Below, piece after piece: positions 47,658 through 59,530 of a stretch of 64,000 bases of DNA. The notes under the pieces are model-generated. The model was not told the origin of the DNA and did not search any database. It was given only the letters and a program-made list of their open reading frames with translations. Numbering within the stretch: the first letter of the stretch is position 1; each line of letters starts with the position of its first letter. The DNA is taken from NCBI GenBank assembly GCA_009809945.1, contig WTPW01000186.1:232233-296232 (forward strand). The letters run 5' to 3'. The position numbers and the translations under genes were made by a program. The DNA is from Gigaspora margarita (taxonomy: Eukaryota; Glomeromycota; Glomeromycetes; Diversisporales; Gigasporaceae).

Positions 47658-47971
47658 GTATATTTCTGAAAATAAGCAATACCCTAAAATAAGCAACCCC
47701 CTGATTTTTTTCAAAAATCACAAAAAAACCATTAACAGTTGCTACATATAAAAGTCTAAATTTTACTTAGTAAATCTCAAAAGTGCCATTAAGTAAACTT
47801 GGTCAAGGCATCAAAATACATTTACAACAAAAATTTGGTAGCGTTCAGACAACTTTTATTAATATGTTTTTCAATTTTTCAAAAAATTTAACAATTTGAA
47901 AATAAGCTATCCCCATTTTTTCATATAATTTTTTGCCCAAAAAAGGTTGCTTATTTTTGGGAATATATGGT
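47658..47971. mobile_element. MITE of the AATAAGCTACCCC family, third copy
   Basis: TATTTCTGAAAATAAGC at the left and inverted TATATTCCCAAAAATAAGC at the right. The inside GTTGCTACATA-AAAGTCTAAA matches the elements at 6,411 and 7,118. Confidence 0.65.
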
Positions 47972-48205
47972 AATATGAAAAGTGAAATTTGAATCTAAGT
48001 GTTATATATATTTATGTTGTTTTACTCCCCTATAATTTGCTCAATTGAGAGGAGTTATGTTAAACATAGATTTAAATTGAAGTGGCCTCAGCTACTTATA
48101 AATGCTTAATATATACTAGTAATATCATGCATAAAGTAATAAATCACATTTATATATTGAATTTATTTCTAAGTAATGGTAATATTTCATTTTTTTATTT
48201 TTTTC

Positions 48206-49160
48206 ATACCTGGCCCAAGACATGTCCCTTTCATTGTTATCTATAATTAAAATTTTTAAAAAAACTTGAACTAAGATCATTTAAACCTTAATTATTATTA
48301 ACTTTAAATTAAATTTTTTGGAAATATAGAACAAGAGGAAAAAAAAATTAGCTTAAAAATTGAATTAAAAAAAAATTTTGCCAATTTTGCACAAAACAAA
48401 AATGTAACTTGGCCAAAATCAAATGTTTTCTGATTTTAATATAAGAATTATATGTAAAATTATGCTCTGAACAACTTTACTTAGGTGACAAAAATAGGCT
48501 ACCTGGTAAAAAAAATGGGTTATCTATGTACTAAAGTTAAAATTTGGGGGGTTTCAATATAAAAGCTTTTTTTGTCAAGACAACTGCTTTGGGTTTCTAA
48601 GTAAACTTGTTTAGCAGATAATTTTACTTGTATTAATATTAAAAATAGGAAAAAAATTTTTTTAAAATTTTTTTTTTCAACTTTAACCCCATTCTTCACT
48701 TAGTAAAAGGTTTGATCTCAGTGCAAGTAGAATTACCTGCTAAACAAGTTTACTTAGAAGCCCAAAGCAGGTTGTCTTGACAAAAATAGGGTTTTATATT
48801 GAAACCCCAAAACTTTTAGATAACCCATTTTTCTTACAAGATAACCTACTTCCATTGCCTAAGTAAAGTTGTTCAGGGTATGATTTTAAAAATACTTCTC
48901 ATGTTAAAATCGGAATACATTTGATTTTGACCAAGTTACATTTCATTTTGTGCAAAATTGGTAAAATTTTAATTCAATTTTTAAGCTCAATTTTTCTTCT
49001 CCCCTTGTTCTATATTTCTGAAAAATTTAATTTGAAGTTAATAAATAAGATTTAAAAGGATCTTAGCTCAAATTATATAGTAAATTTATATGGTTTTTTT
49101 AAATTTTAATTATACAACATTTTGAACCCCTGTAAAGGGACATGTCCCAGGCCTGATATG
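48206..49160. mobile_element. Foldback element of 955 bp with arms of about 470 bp
   Basis: The ends are GGCCCAAGACATGTCCCTTT and, inverted, GGCCTGGGACATGTCCCTTT. The arms match along most of their length (for example CAAGACAACTGCTTTGGG at 48,578 and its inverse near 48,775) and meet near 48,680. Confidence 0.8.
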
Positions 49161-49435
49161 TTCATTTTACCTGGGGACCAGGGGACCATTGAGGGGTAAA
49201 GTTAACCAAAAAATTAATTTCAAACGGCCTTACTAGATATAAATCATTTCTTCCTATCCCAAACTACCCTAACTCTAATATCATATTAATCAATTAAAAA
49301 CCAGTTTTAAAGGGATGGCTAAAGCCATGTACCCACATGATTTTTTGAAAATTTAGTTAAAATTAGGGTTAGAGCCTGTTTAGCATTAGGGTCGGGGTTA
49401 GAGTTAGAACAGACATATAGGTAAAATTGCCATAC
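49161..49435. other. Spacer
   Basis: Contains TTAGGG-like text at 49,365-49,405. No gene recognised. Confidence 0.4.
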
Positions 49436-49728
49436 TCCAACAACACCACCAAAAATTATCGGTAACGTGACCAAAAACGTGGTATAATCCAATCATGCTT
49501 CAATATCAGGTACAATGTTACACTAACATAACACGATCAGGCAAATTCAAAACAAACGTTCGTTTTGACGAAAATCGCTTATAACTCAAAACTTTGTATA
49601 GGAAACCACCTTTGGCGCCTAACAAAAAAAATTCCTTGTGCAATTTTACTATATATCTTGCTAACTTCAATCTTTATACAAGCCCTAACCCTAATGCTGT
49701 AATGTTATCACTTCTGGTGCTGTTGGGA
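49436..49728. mobile_element. MITE with CCCTAA-bearing core, diverged
   Basis: TCCAACAACACCACC at the left and inverted TCCCAACAGCACCAG at the right. The core shares ACACGATCAGGCAAATTCAA, GCAATTTTACTATAT and CCCTAACCCTAA with the elements at 11,451 and 50,153. Confidence 0.55.
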
Positions 49729-50152
49729 TAATTAAAATTGCCTCCCGTCATTTTTTATTAATGGCCCAAGACAGGTTTGGATTGCCGTTGTTGTGTTCTT
49801 GCGTTTTTTTTTTGTTTTTTGTCTTCTTCGGGCTGATCCGTGTAAATAAAATTTAGCGACTCCGGTTGGTTGATTTACACAGAAATGTCACGTGGATACA
49901 TGGTTTAGACGTTTAGACGACCCCATATTTAATAATTTTTTAATTGACTTTAGGGTTAGGATCGTCCTATATTAGGGTTAGATTAAGTTTTAGGTAGATA
50001 TATAAGCAAAATTGCCTTCTCAACATTTTGATTAGCCGTTTTTTGTATTTTTCAGGTATTTGCTTTTATTTCTTGTTTTGTTCGCCGGCGATCATCACAA
50101 TTCTATAATTCATTGGCTGTTGATCACATGATTGGCCTCCCCGTTTTAACTA
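49729..50152. other. Spacer
   Basis: TTAGGGTTAG-type text at 49,952-49,980. Some CpG-containing sequence. No gene recognised. Confidence 0.4.
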
Positions 50153-50467
50153 CCCCAGTATCACCAACAAAATTTTCTCGATCACGTGATTATTGGCCAA
50201 TAAAAGATCATAATTTGGTGTAACATTACACGATCAGGAAAATTCAAAACAAACGTCTCAAAACGTCTCTTTTGTCAAAAAAAGCTTATTTCTCAAAATT
50301 TGCATAAGAAACCACTATTTTTAACTAAAAAAAGTTTTTCTTGAGCGATTTTACTATATAACAACCTAAACCCAAACCCTAACTGAGCACTCACCCTAAC
50401 CCTAACCTAATAAAAAAATTTTATTCGTCATCACGTGATCGAGAAAATTTTGTTGGCGCACCTGGGG
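50153..50467. mobile_element. MITE with CCCTAA-bearing core
   Basis: The ends CCCCAGTATCACCAACAAAA and, inverted, CCCCAGGTGCGCCAACAAAA run on to TTTTCTCGATCACGTGA. The core matches 11,470-11,690 closely, including CTAAACCCAAACCCTAAC and GAGCACTCACCCTAACC. Confidence 0.75.
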
Positions 50468-52162
50468 AAGATCCCCGTTTCAGGAAGATCAAGATCTACA
50501 AGCTGATATCAAGATCGCAGTGTAACGTAACACGATCAGAAAATTCAAAACAAACATTTTTGTTAGTGCTTTAACAAAAACACTTATCTTTTCGTCTTTT
50601 AACAAAAACACTCATACCAATTTAAGTAATAGAAAACTAGATAAAAACTACAGGTAGTTATATTTTTTTATAGTAACAACCTCTTTAGGTCACCTTTGTG
50701 AGTTTTTGAAACGCTAGGGAAGGATATACACCAGCTGGGAGGTTGTCGATTCATGACACAAAACAATTTATAAAATTGTTTTAGTGAAATCGTACATATC
50801 GAAGATTGCTCATGTCTACGATTTTCCTTGAACTATCTAGTCAGCGGTGGTTGTGCAATTGTCCCCATATAGAGTGCCTAAAGTGGCTTCTTAAAAAATA
50901 TGGTCTACTTATTCTGGATGAGGATTAGTTATGGCGCTTTCTTATTTTTTACAAAAAAGAAGCTTTAAGTTGTATTACCCTATTTATAAAAATTATAATT
51001 ACTATTTACTAATAGTTTAATTATTTTATTTTTATAGAATAATGAAATATCCATTAGATACGATGTCGTAAATATGTAAATTATTATAAGGCGAATGTTA
51101 GTTTTGGATAGAATATTTCTTTAATTTAGAGTTGGTACTGAAAGTGATTCAATAAATTTTAGTTTGCATATTTTTTTAGCTATCTATAAGTTGTGCTTTA
51201 AAATAAATTGGGACCCCGAATTTTTTTAACCCGACCGGGATATGAAAACGAGAAAATTTTTTTTATATCTCCTTATGAATTTGGATACGTTATATTCACA
51301 ATTTAAAAACTGGAATAACTTATTTTGATTATATATTAATAAATTGTTTGTCTATATACATGCATTAAATGATCGCGAAAAAGATGAATTAATTTACAGA
51401 TTTGAATAATTTATATTAAAGGCTTAATTTAAAATCCATCTTTTTTAACATTTCCATTTTTTTTAACGAATTAATATTTTTGAGAAATTACTAAAGTGGA
51501 AGCAATTATAATACGTATGATAATAATTCTGAGGTTTAAAAGAAAGACATCTACACTTAGGGTTCTTATAGTTGATGGTAGAATTAATTTTACAGATTAA
51601 TACGGTTACGGTACATGCCGTAATGCTATAATGCCATAAAGCCGTAAAGCCGTAATACTGTGAATCAGTAAAGCCGTAATGTCGTAATGCAGTTTGCTGA
51701 AATGCTGTATTGCATTATGTACTTTACTTTAAATTCAATTTGTCACTTAATTTATAGTAGTTTTAATTACTAGATAATTGATATGTTATTACATAATTAA
51801 CTTCATTACCATCAGCTTACGCAATCATAGACCAAACTCTTCTTTTCCAATTCTTTTAACATTATCTAGTTCACTGAATGGAAATTCTTATCATATGCAA
51901 AGACTCTAAGTTGAAATAATTTCGTGCAATTGTCATCGTATTGCAATATTTATTATAATGTGCACATTCCGTATTTAAGTTCTCTTTGTAATCATAAATA
52001 TATTTATTCACTTCTGTCATACAGATTTTTTACACTTTAAGAATATGTAAATAACTTTTATACTTACCGACTAATTAATGCCTTGTATGACGAATAACAA
52101 CATATTCATCAGTTTCTAACTTGGAGTGACAGGGTATTCAATAAACTAATTAATCAAAACAT
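50468..52162. other. Region without a recognised gene
   Basis: Starts with another ACACGATCAG block at 50,528. A GCCGTAATG-type short repeat lies at 51,605-51,715. No coding frame stands out. Confidence 0.4.
51605..51715. repeat. Short tandem repeat, GCCGTAATG type
   Basis: About nine imperfect copies of a 9-bp unit (GCCGTAATG, GCCGTAAA, GTCGTAATG). Confidence 0.75.
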
Positions 52163-52545
52163 AGTTAGGATCATATATGATTTGATTTTTTAAAGTGTTA
52201 TTTCACATATGAATTTACATATGAATTTGTACTAATTTAAGTTCATTTTACTACACAACCAACAGATACAATTGTATCATATACTTTTTAAACTATAGTT
52301 TTAGACTAACTCTGCATTGAAATAGAAACTATTTTTTATAACTTTTTATAAAATTTTGTTAAATTATAAAAAATTATTAAAAAATCGGTGTAGAGCTAAT
52401 CTAGAATACAGTTTAAAAAAAAAAAAGATACAATTTTGTCTTTTGGTTGTGTAGAAAAAATGTACCTAAATTAGTACAAATTCATATAGAAATCCATATG
52501 TGAAATAACCCTTTAAAAAATCCGATCATATATATGACCCTAACT
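52163..52545. mobile_element. Palindromic MITE, about 380 bp
   Basis: AGTTAGGATCATATATGATT at the left; inverted AGTTAGGGTCATATATATGA at the right. The arms (TTTTTTAAAGTGTTATTTCA) match for about 120 bp. Confidence 0.8.
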
Positions 52546-52553
52546 GAATTTTA

Positions 52554-52779
52554 CAGGAGTGTCCCCAAAATTCCGGGTTGGATGCATCGGATCTAGGTCG
52601 GCGTTTAGCCCAGGTTCTATAGCAAAATTATCAGCTGGGCATTTTTTACTTAATGAATGGGTATGATTTATTGGTAAAATTTTTTATGATCTTGGGGCAA
52701 AATTGACAATTCCGATCCAGTCGACCATGATTCCGATGCACTCCGAAGTATTCCGACCCGGAATTTTGGGACGCCCCTG
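52554..52779. mobile_element. 226-bp TA-target MITE
   Basis: CAGGAGTGTCCCCAAAATTC and, inverted, CAGGGGCGTCCCAAAATTCC, both going on to CGGGT and GCATCGGA. TA flanks both ends. Tc1/mariner-like by target and CAGG start. Confidence 0.8.
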
Positions 52780-52781
52780 TA

Positions 52782-53520
52782 TGAGTTGTGAAACATGCAT
52801 GATGGCATTTCAAGCCTAAACAATTAAAAGAAAGTGATATACCAAATCGCAAATAAGATATGGCCAAGGTGTTTAGATATCAGAGTGGTGGAACCAAGAT
52901 TATATTAGATGGCTTTTATATAAAAGAGGAAATGAGATCAGTCTAAAATTATAAATTCAGAAATTGCAAGTGACACTAAATAAAAGCTTATGTATTTAAT
53001 CGGTTAAAAACATATCGAATAATAAAAATATTACAAGTTTCACAAATTCTATTAGTTACGCGTGCATATGATTTAAAAATATATGTTCGCATGTTGAACT
53101 CTGAAAAATGAAATAGGTTATGTGAATTCCGAGGCAACCAATAAAATATATGGTTTATTAAGAATTTTAAAAACTTGAATATGTGCTTATTAGTATTCAG
53201 TGTATTCAGTTACTAATATATTGCATGTCAATCTAAATCTTTAAAAGAAATTAAAGAAATCTCGCAAAATAAAATGGTTAAAGAAAAGAAGATATATATG
53301 TATACATAAATTAAAATATAAATCTTAAAAAAAAAAAAAACTTAAAAATATCTTAAATATATACTGTATATATATCATATATTTATATAATAAAAAATAA
53401 AACGTATTAAGAAAAAAAATAGCTTAAAGTATAAACGTATTATATATATAATAAAAAATAAAACGTATCTAAAAAAAAATAGCTTAAAGTATATATATAT
53501 ATATATCTATACAACCTAAT
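52782..53520. other. AT-rich region without a gene
   Basis: Contains repeated AAAAAATAGCTTAAAGTATA blocks near 53,410 and 53,470, and TA runs. Confidence 0.4.
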
Positions 53521-53524
53521 TCAG

Positions 53525-54190
53525 AGTTCGTACATTTTTGCTGATTTGATTGGTTGTTGGTTATTAGCAAATTTGATTGGTTTTCGGTAAAATTATTCGT
53601 ACGTACGTGACTATTTTTGTTGATTGATTGTCTAAAATTATGACGTTTATTATTGTCAGTGTGCCATGATGCTATCTTCTCTAATTCAGAGTTTGTCCGT
53701 TTAAACGTTTTTGATTGGTCGTATCCAAAAAGTGTGACCTAAACGTGGGAAAAACTAACAGAAATACGTAAGGTAATTATTATATCATTTTTTCTATCTA
53801 TCTTCTATCTTCTTCTTTCTATCTTTCTTTCTAAATCTTCTAATTCAGAGTTTGTCCATTTAAGCATTTTTGATTAATCGTATCCAAACAATGTGACCTA
53901 AACGTGGGAAAAACTAACAGAAATACATAAGGTAATTATTATATCATTTTTTTAGTTATCTATACCACCTAATTCAGACGTTTAAACGTTTTGATTGGCT
54001 GCAACCAATTTTGGACTTCTAAACAGAAATAATTGTGGGAATTTTGAATCTGTGCGCTTTAATGTTTTTGATTGGTCATACCCGAAAAATGTGACCTGAA
54101 CGTGGGAAACTAACATAAATACGTAAGAAGATTATGATGATTATCATAGCGAGTAATTATTATAGCTTTCGAGTAATTATTATATCATTT
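53525..54190 (+). repeat. Tandem repeat of about 110-155 bp
   Basis: Four diverged units with CTAATTCAGAGTTTGTCC, then TTTTTGATTGG, GTGACCTAAACGTGGGAAAA and AATACGTAAGGTAATTATTA (53,525; 53,690; 53,840; 53,970 on). Confidence 0.75.
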
Positions 54191-54629
54191 TTAATAATCA
54201 TAATATTTAAGTAATTATTATATCATTTTTAACGCTCTTATTAACGCCCTTAAACAACTCTCAAAAATTGTGAAACATTTGGACTAAAAAGTTAATCAAA
54301 TGTTTCACATATTTTTTGTATATATGGTCTCGGCTACTAATTTCTTCATGAGTATATAATAAATGGTAAATGGCACTGCTTAATAATGAGAATAAAAAAA
54401 AAATTCAATTGCACTTGCCATTTTTGATAAAACTGCAATTAGGCCGTGAGAAAATCACAAAAATTCATCACGTGTCCCACTAATAAATTCGAAATTATAG
54501 ATGGCCATGGTGACTCATATGATCAGCCAATCACATTAAAGATTGATGATCATATAAATAAAATTGTATATTAGAAATGTCTGTCAGTAAGGCCTTGACA
54601 TTTGTATAAAGGTATTGGCCATTCTTCGT
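54191..54629. other. Spacer
   Basis: A hairpin GTGAAACATTTGGACT-loop-inverse lies at 54,268-54,306. No gene recognised. Confidence 0.4.
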
Positions 54630-55207
54630 TTTTAACGTGTTATTTTTTTTATTAATAGTACTAATGTTCTTATTCTTTTCTTTAAGTGAACATATAGAAC
54701 GTGGCTAGAACGAGCGTAGCACATTAGTTTTTTTGTTTTTTTATTATTATTATTATATATCTAACGTTCTTTTTTTTTAGAACGGGCGTAGTACTTTAGA
54801 TGAACGTATGGAACATAGCTAGAACGAGCGTAGCATGTTAGTTTTTCTTTTTCTTTTTATATATATATATATATCTAACATTCTTACTTCTTTTTTTAGA
54901 ATGAATGTATACTTCAGACGAACATATGGAACATAGCTAGAACAGGCATAGCACATTAGTGGTAGTTAGTTTTTTATTATTATTATTATTATTATATATC
55001 TAACGATCTTTTTTTTAGAACGGACGTAGTACTTTAGATGAACGTATGGAATGTAGCTAGAATGGGCATAGCACGTTAGTTTTTCTTTTCTTTTATATAT
55101 ATATATATATATCTAATATTCTTTTTTTAAAACAAATGTATAGAACGTAGCTAGAATGGGTGTAGCACGTTAGTAGTAGTAAGTTTTTCTTTTTCTTTTT
55201 ATATATA

Positions 55208-55739
55208 GGGGCATCCATAAATAACGTTATGTACCCCTACATAGTAGCTCTTGACCCCCCCCTACTATATAAAAAAATTTTTAAAAATCCGTATATTTAT
55301 ATATAAAATTTTACAAAAACTGAATATATATTGACCCAGTGATCCAATCTGGATGATTTTGGTAACATTCGATTCGTCTCTATGAGACGAATCCAATGGT
55401 ACCAAAATTGTTTCATTTGGACAACTGGATCACGTTTTATTAACGAAAAACTATTGATTTTATAGTAATTTTATAAGAAAACATAGTAACCAATAGTATT
55501 TCGTTAATAAAACGTGATCCAGTAATCCTAATCAAATGAAATTGGTACCCTTCGATTCCTCTCCTCGAGACGGTTCGAATAGTACCAAAATCATCCAATT
55601 TGGACCACTGGATCAAGTTTTAGACAAATTTTTAGAAAAAAATTGCATTATGTTGGGGGGACCCCCCTACATATTGCAAAATCGTTATATTTTGGGGGAC
55701 CCCCCCCCCTCAAGCATAACGTTATTTATGGATGCCCCC
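55208..55739. mobile_element. MITE with GGGGCATCCATAAATAACGT ends
   Basis: The 24-bp terminal repeats (GGGGCATCCATAAATAACGT then TATG) are exact and inverted, inserted in a TA run of the satellite. Inner arms repeat ACGAATC and GATCCAGT blocks. Confidence 0.85.
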
Positions 55740-55807
55740 ATATATATATATCTAATGTTCTTCTTTTTTAAAATGAACGTATAGAACGTAGCCAGAATGG
55801 GCATAGC

Positions 55808-55987
55808 AGGACCCCGAAATATACATAGATAGGTCAGGTATGAGTTTGCTTATTTTTGAGGTTTTTTATACAGATCTTTTCTATTTATAGTAATTTTTTT
55901 GCTTATTTTTAAAGTTTTTTTATAGATATTTCCTTTTTTAGTAACCCTATAATTAACCTGACCTATCTATATATATTTTGGGGTCCT
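55808..55987. mobile_element. 180-bp MITE
   Basis: AGGACCCCGAAATATACATA and, inverted, AGGACCCCAAAATATATATA, then GATAGGTCAGGT. It sits within one satellite unit (GGGCATAGCA before, GGCATAGCAC after). Confidence 0.8.
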
Positions 55988-56942
55988 GGCATAGCACATT
56001 AGTTAGTTTTTCTTTTTCTTCTTTTTTTTCTTTATATATATATATATATATATATTTAACGTTCATTTTTTTTAAAACAAATGTAGTACTTTAGACTAAC
56101 ATATAGAACATAGCTAGAACGGGCATAGCACATTAGTTTTTTTTAATATTAAATATCTAACGTTAAAATGCTCTTTTTTTTTTAGAATAAACGTAGTACT
56201 TTAGATGAACGTATAGAAAGGGGCATAGCATGTTAGTTAGTTTTTTTCTTTTTCTTTTTTTTATTTTTTTTTATATTTTATATTATATATCTAACGTTAA
56301 TGTTCTTTTTTTTTAGAACGAACATAGTACTTTAGACAAACATGGAACGTAGCTAGAACAGGCATAACACGTTAGTTAGTTTTTTTTTTATATATATAAA
56401 TATGTAACAAATGAATGGAGCACATATGAAACGTAGCTAAAATAGGTATAGCATGAAAGTTAGTTTTTTTCTTTATTTTTTATATTAATATATATCTAAT
56501 GTTCTTACTCTTTTTTTTAGAATGAACGTAGTAATTTATGAATGTATGAATGTAGCTAAAACAGGCATAATACAAAAGTTAGTTTTTTTTTTTTTATATA
56601 TATACTGTATATATATATAACGTTCTTACTTCTTATTTTAAAATGAATGTAGTACTTTAGATAGAATATAGCTGAAATGGGCGTAGCACGTTAGATTTTT
56701 TTTATATATATATATATATCTAACATTCTTTTTTTTTTAGAACAGACATAGTAATTTGGGCGTAGCACATTAGTTTTTTTTCTTTTTTTTTATATATATA
56801 TTTATCTAGCATTCTTTTTTTTAGAATGTACATAGTACATACTTTAGATGAGTGTCACTAGAATGGGTGTAGCACGATAGTTTTTCTTTTCTTTTTTTTA
56901 TTATATATATATCTAACGTTCTTTTTTTAGAACAAATATATT

Positions 56943-57905
56943 CCTTAGATTGTAGTAGGACAAGGCAAATTTGCCTGCATTTTTGTACTTTTTTTGCTCT
57001 AATTTACTTTTTTTAAATATCAAGATAATTAAATAAAACTTTGTACAATTATATTTGAAAATAATGATTACTTTTTTGCAAAATTAGTTTTTATATTGTA
57101 AGAAAAAATTTTAAGTTATATATAAGCTAAAAATAGATATCTTTAAGAAAAAAATTTTTTAAAAAATTTTATCACAATTTCTAAGTAATCTTATTTAGTT
57201 TTAGTTTTAAAGCTATAGTTCTTAAGACAATATTGTAGTTTATATAAAGGATAATAACTTTTATTATTGCAACTTTAATGATTTATTTGTAAAAATCAAG
57301 ACTTGTATTAGAAGTAAAAGGTTTTTTATAAACAGGAATATATGAAATTTAAGAAAATCTAAAGAAAAATTTTAATAGTAAAAATGCTAATACAAGAACT
57401 TTAAACTTTGATTATACTAAAGTTTTCTAATAATTTTAAAAAATTTTTATAACAAAATTACTAAAACAAAACTCAAAGAGAATTTTTTACTTAGAAAAGG
57501 NAATCTTATTTAGTTTTAGTTTTAAAGCTATAGTTCTTAAGACAATATTGTAGTTTATATAAAGGATAATAACTTTTATTATTGCAACTTTAATGATTTA
57601 TTTGTAAAAATCAAGACTTGTATTAGAAGTAAAAGGTTTTTTATAAACAGGAATATATGAAATTTAAGAAAATCTAAAGAAAAATTTTAATAGTAAAAAT
57701 GCTAATACAAGAACTTTAAACTTTGATTATACTAAAGTTTTCTAATAATTTTAAAAAATTTTTATAACAAAATTACTAAAACAAAACTCAAAGAGAATTT
57801 TTTACTTAGAAAAGGTATAGCTAAAATTAATATTTAAAATTTTATTAAAATTTTATTAAAATTTTTAAAATATGCAGGCAAATTTGCCTGTGTTGCAATC
57901 TAAGG
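56943..57905. mobile_element. MITE with CCTTAGATTG...AGGCAAATTTGCCTGCAT ends
   Basis: The left end and the inverted right end share CCTTAGATTG and GGCAAATTTGCCTGCAT. The apparent length is inflated by an exact internal duplication joined by one n. Confidence 0.75.
57187..57815. repeat. Exact 314-bp duplication joined by a single n
   Basis: 57,187-57,500 and 57,502-57,815 read identically and are separated by n at 57,501. An unmerged contig overlap is the simplest explanation. Confidence 0.85.
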
Positions 57906-58160
57906 GATAGAACATAGCTAAAATGGGCGTAGCATGAGAGTTAGTTTTTTTTTCTTTTTTTAATTAAAATGAATGTAGTACTATAGATAAACATATGGAA
58001 CGTAGCTAGAACGAGCATAGCACATTAGTTTTTCTTTTTTTTTCTTTTTTTGTTTTTTATATTGTATATCTAATGTTAACATTCTTAATTCTTTTTTTTT
58101 AGAACAAATGTATACAACGTAGCTAAAATGAGCATAGCACAAAAGTTGGTTTTTTTTTTA

Positions 58161-59530
58161 ATTTATTTTACTAGACTAATTTGTAGCATTATATGTCCAG
58201 AGCCCATCATATGATGTTCATCATATTATACAAATGCGTTAGTATGCATATGTTAGTAACATTAAAGCACAAATATAGACACATGTGCAGACATACAAAA
58301 AATTTCCAAATTCTATTTCTGATAAGATTTACATTATATATATACAAAAATATCAAAAAAGTAAATTTTGTCAAGTTTTACAATTGAAGCGCATCAGAAA
58401 GATAATTTTGTATCACTTTGCATAGAAATTAAGGGTCCATCGCTATGCTCCAGCCAATAAATATATAGTACTAACATTTCTTTTTTTTAGAAATGGACGT
58501 AGTATGATGATAGCTGGAAGTAGCACAATAGTTAGGACATAGCACGATAGTTGGGATATAGCACGATAGTTGGAATCGGGTTTATGTTGTAAATTGTATT
58601 TATTTTGATATTGATTTTTTTTTAAATTTTTTTAAGCAAAAATATGGACACATGTGATCGATTTAGATTGGTCAACATAGGGTCGCAATAGTGATGGGTT
58701 GCTATAAAATAATGCCCTTTTTTAAATAAAAAATTAACTTTGTTCAATACGTGCACTTAGTTTTTTTCAGATTTAAAAAATTGTTTTCATTCGTTATTAA
58801 TACCTAGAACTGAGTTCAGTAGAAATAATTCCTGTACATTATCTATCTGTGCTAATAAGTCACTTGACCAAGCAATGATAAAGAAATGTATTTCCCACAA
58901 AATACTGAAAATAGATTACTAAAGCTGACAAATTAGCTGGCATTAATTATAAAACTAGCTAATTTAGTCAGTGCTATGTTCTTTTGGGTATTTGTTTAAA
59001 ACAACCTACTACTGTAGTTTTTTATTTGTGCAAATTTAGGCTGTGATTTTTTAAATAAGATGGGTAGCGCGTAAGCACTACCTATCGTACTAGTATATAT
59101 ATATATTAAGATATATTTATATATAATAAAAAATAAAAAATTAAACGAAATTAAAAAAAAATAGCTCAAATTATATAAAAAATTAAACGTATTTAAAAAA
59201 AAAACCTTAAAAATATCTTAAGAGCTTGTAAAAGACACATCTACATTTTGTATAATTTTTTATGGTTCTTTATGAGAAGTATCAAGTGTTAAGTAGTTCG
59301 TAAGAAGTTCCACTTGATTGATTATTCGTTTCTTAAATTTATAAGATTACTGTATTTAATAATTTAGTTTTAAAGAACAAAAGCTGACTTTATAAATTTC
59401 ATAACTACCTTTAAGCATAGTATGCATTTTATGATATGTAGTATTGTATTTAAATCAGAAGCTTTACTCAAAAAGATAAATAATTCAATTTTGTCAACCA
59501 AATAGGCACTATCATAACAATGCATTGCAT
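58161..59530. other. AT-rich region without a gene
   Basis: Short repeats GTAGCACGATAGTTGG at 58,500-58,575. A small open frame at 58,193-58,387 resembles nothing known. Confidence 0.4.

Larger units (their letters stand above)
54630..58160 (+). repeat. Satellite of about 115-bp units
   Basis: About 17 units. Each has CTAACGTTC, a T-run, AGAACGAACGTAGTACTTTA, GATGAACGTATGGAACGTAG, CTAGAACGGGCGTAGCACGT, TAGT and a T/TA run. Most differences between units are CG to TG or CA. Three MITEs interrupt it. Related units continue weakly near 58,480-58,570. Confidence 0.85.

Noticed and set aside
52646-52867. Minus-strand frame of 73 residues
   Set aside because: It crosses the end of a MITE and shows no family resemblance.
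55536-55784. Open frame of 82 residues
   Set aside because: It runs through the right end of a MITE into the satellite; chance frame.
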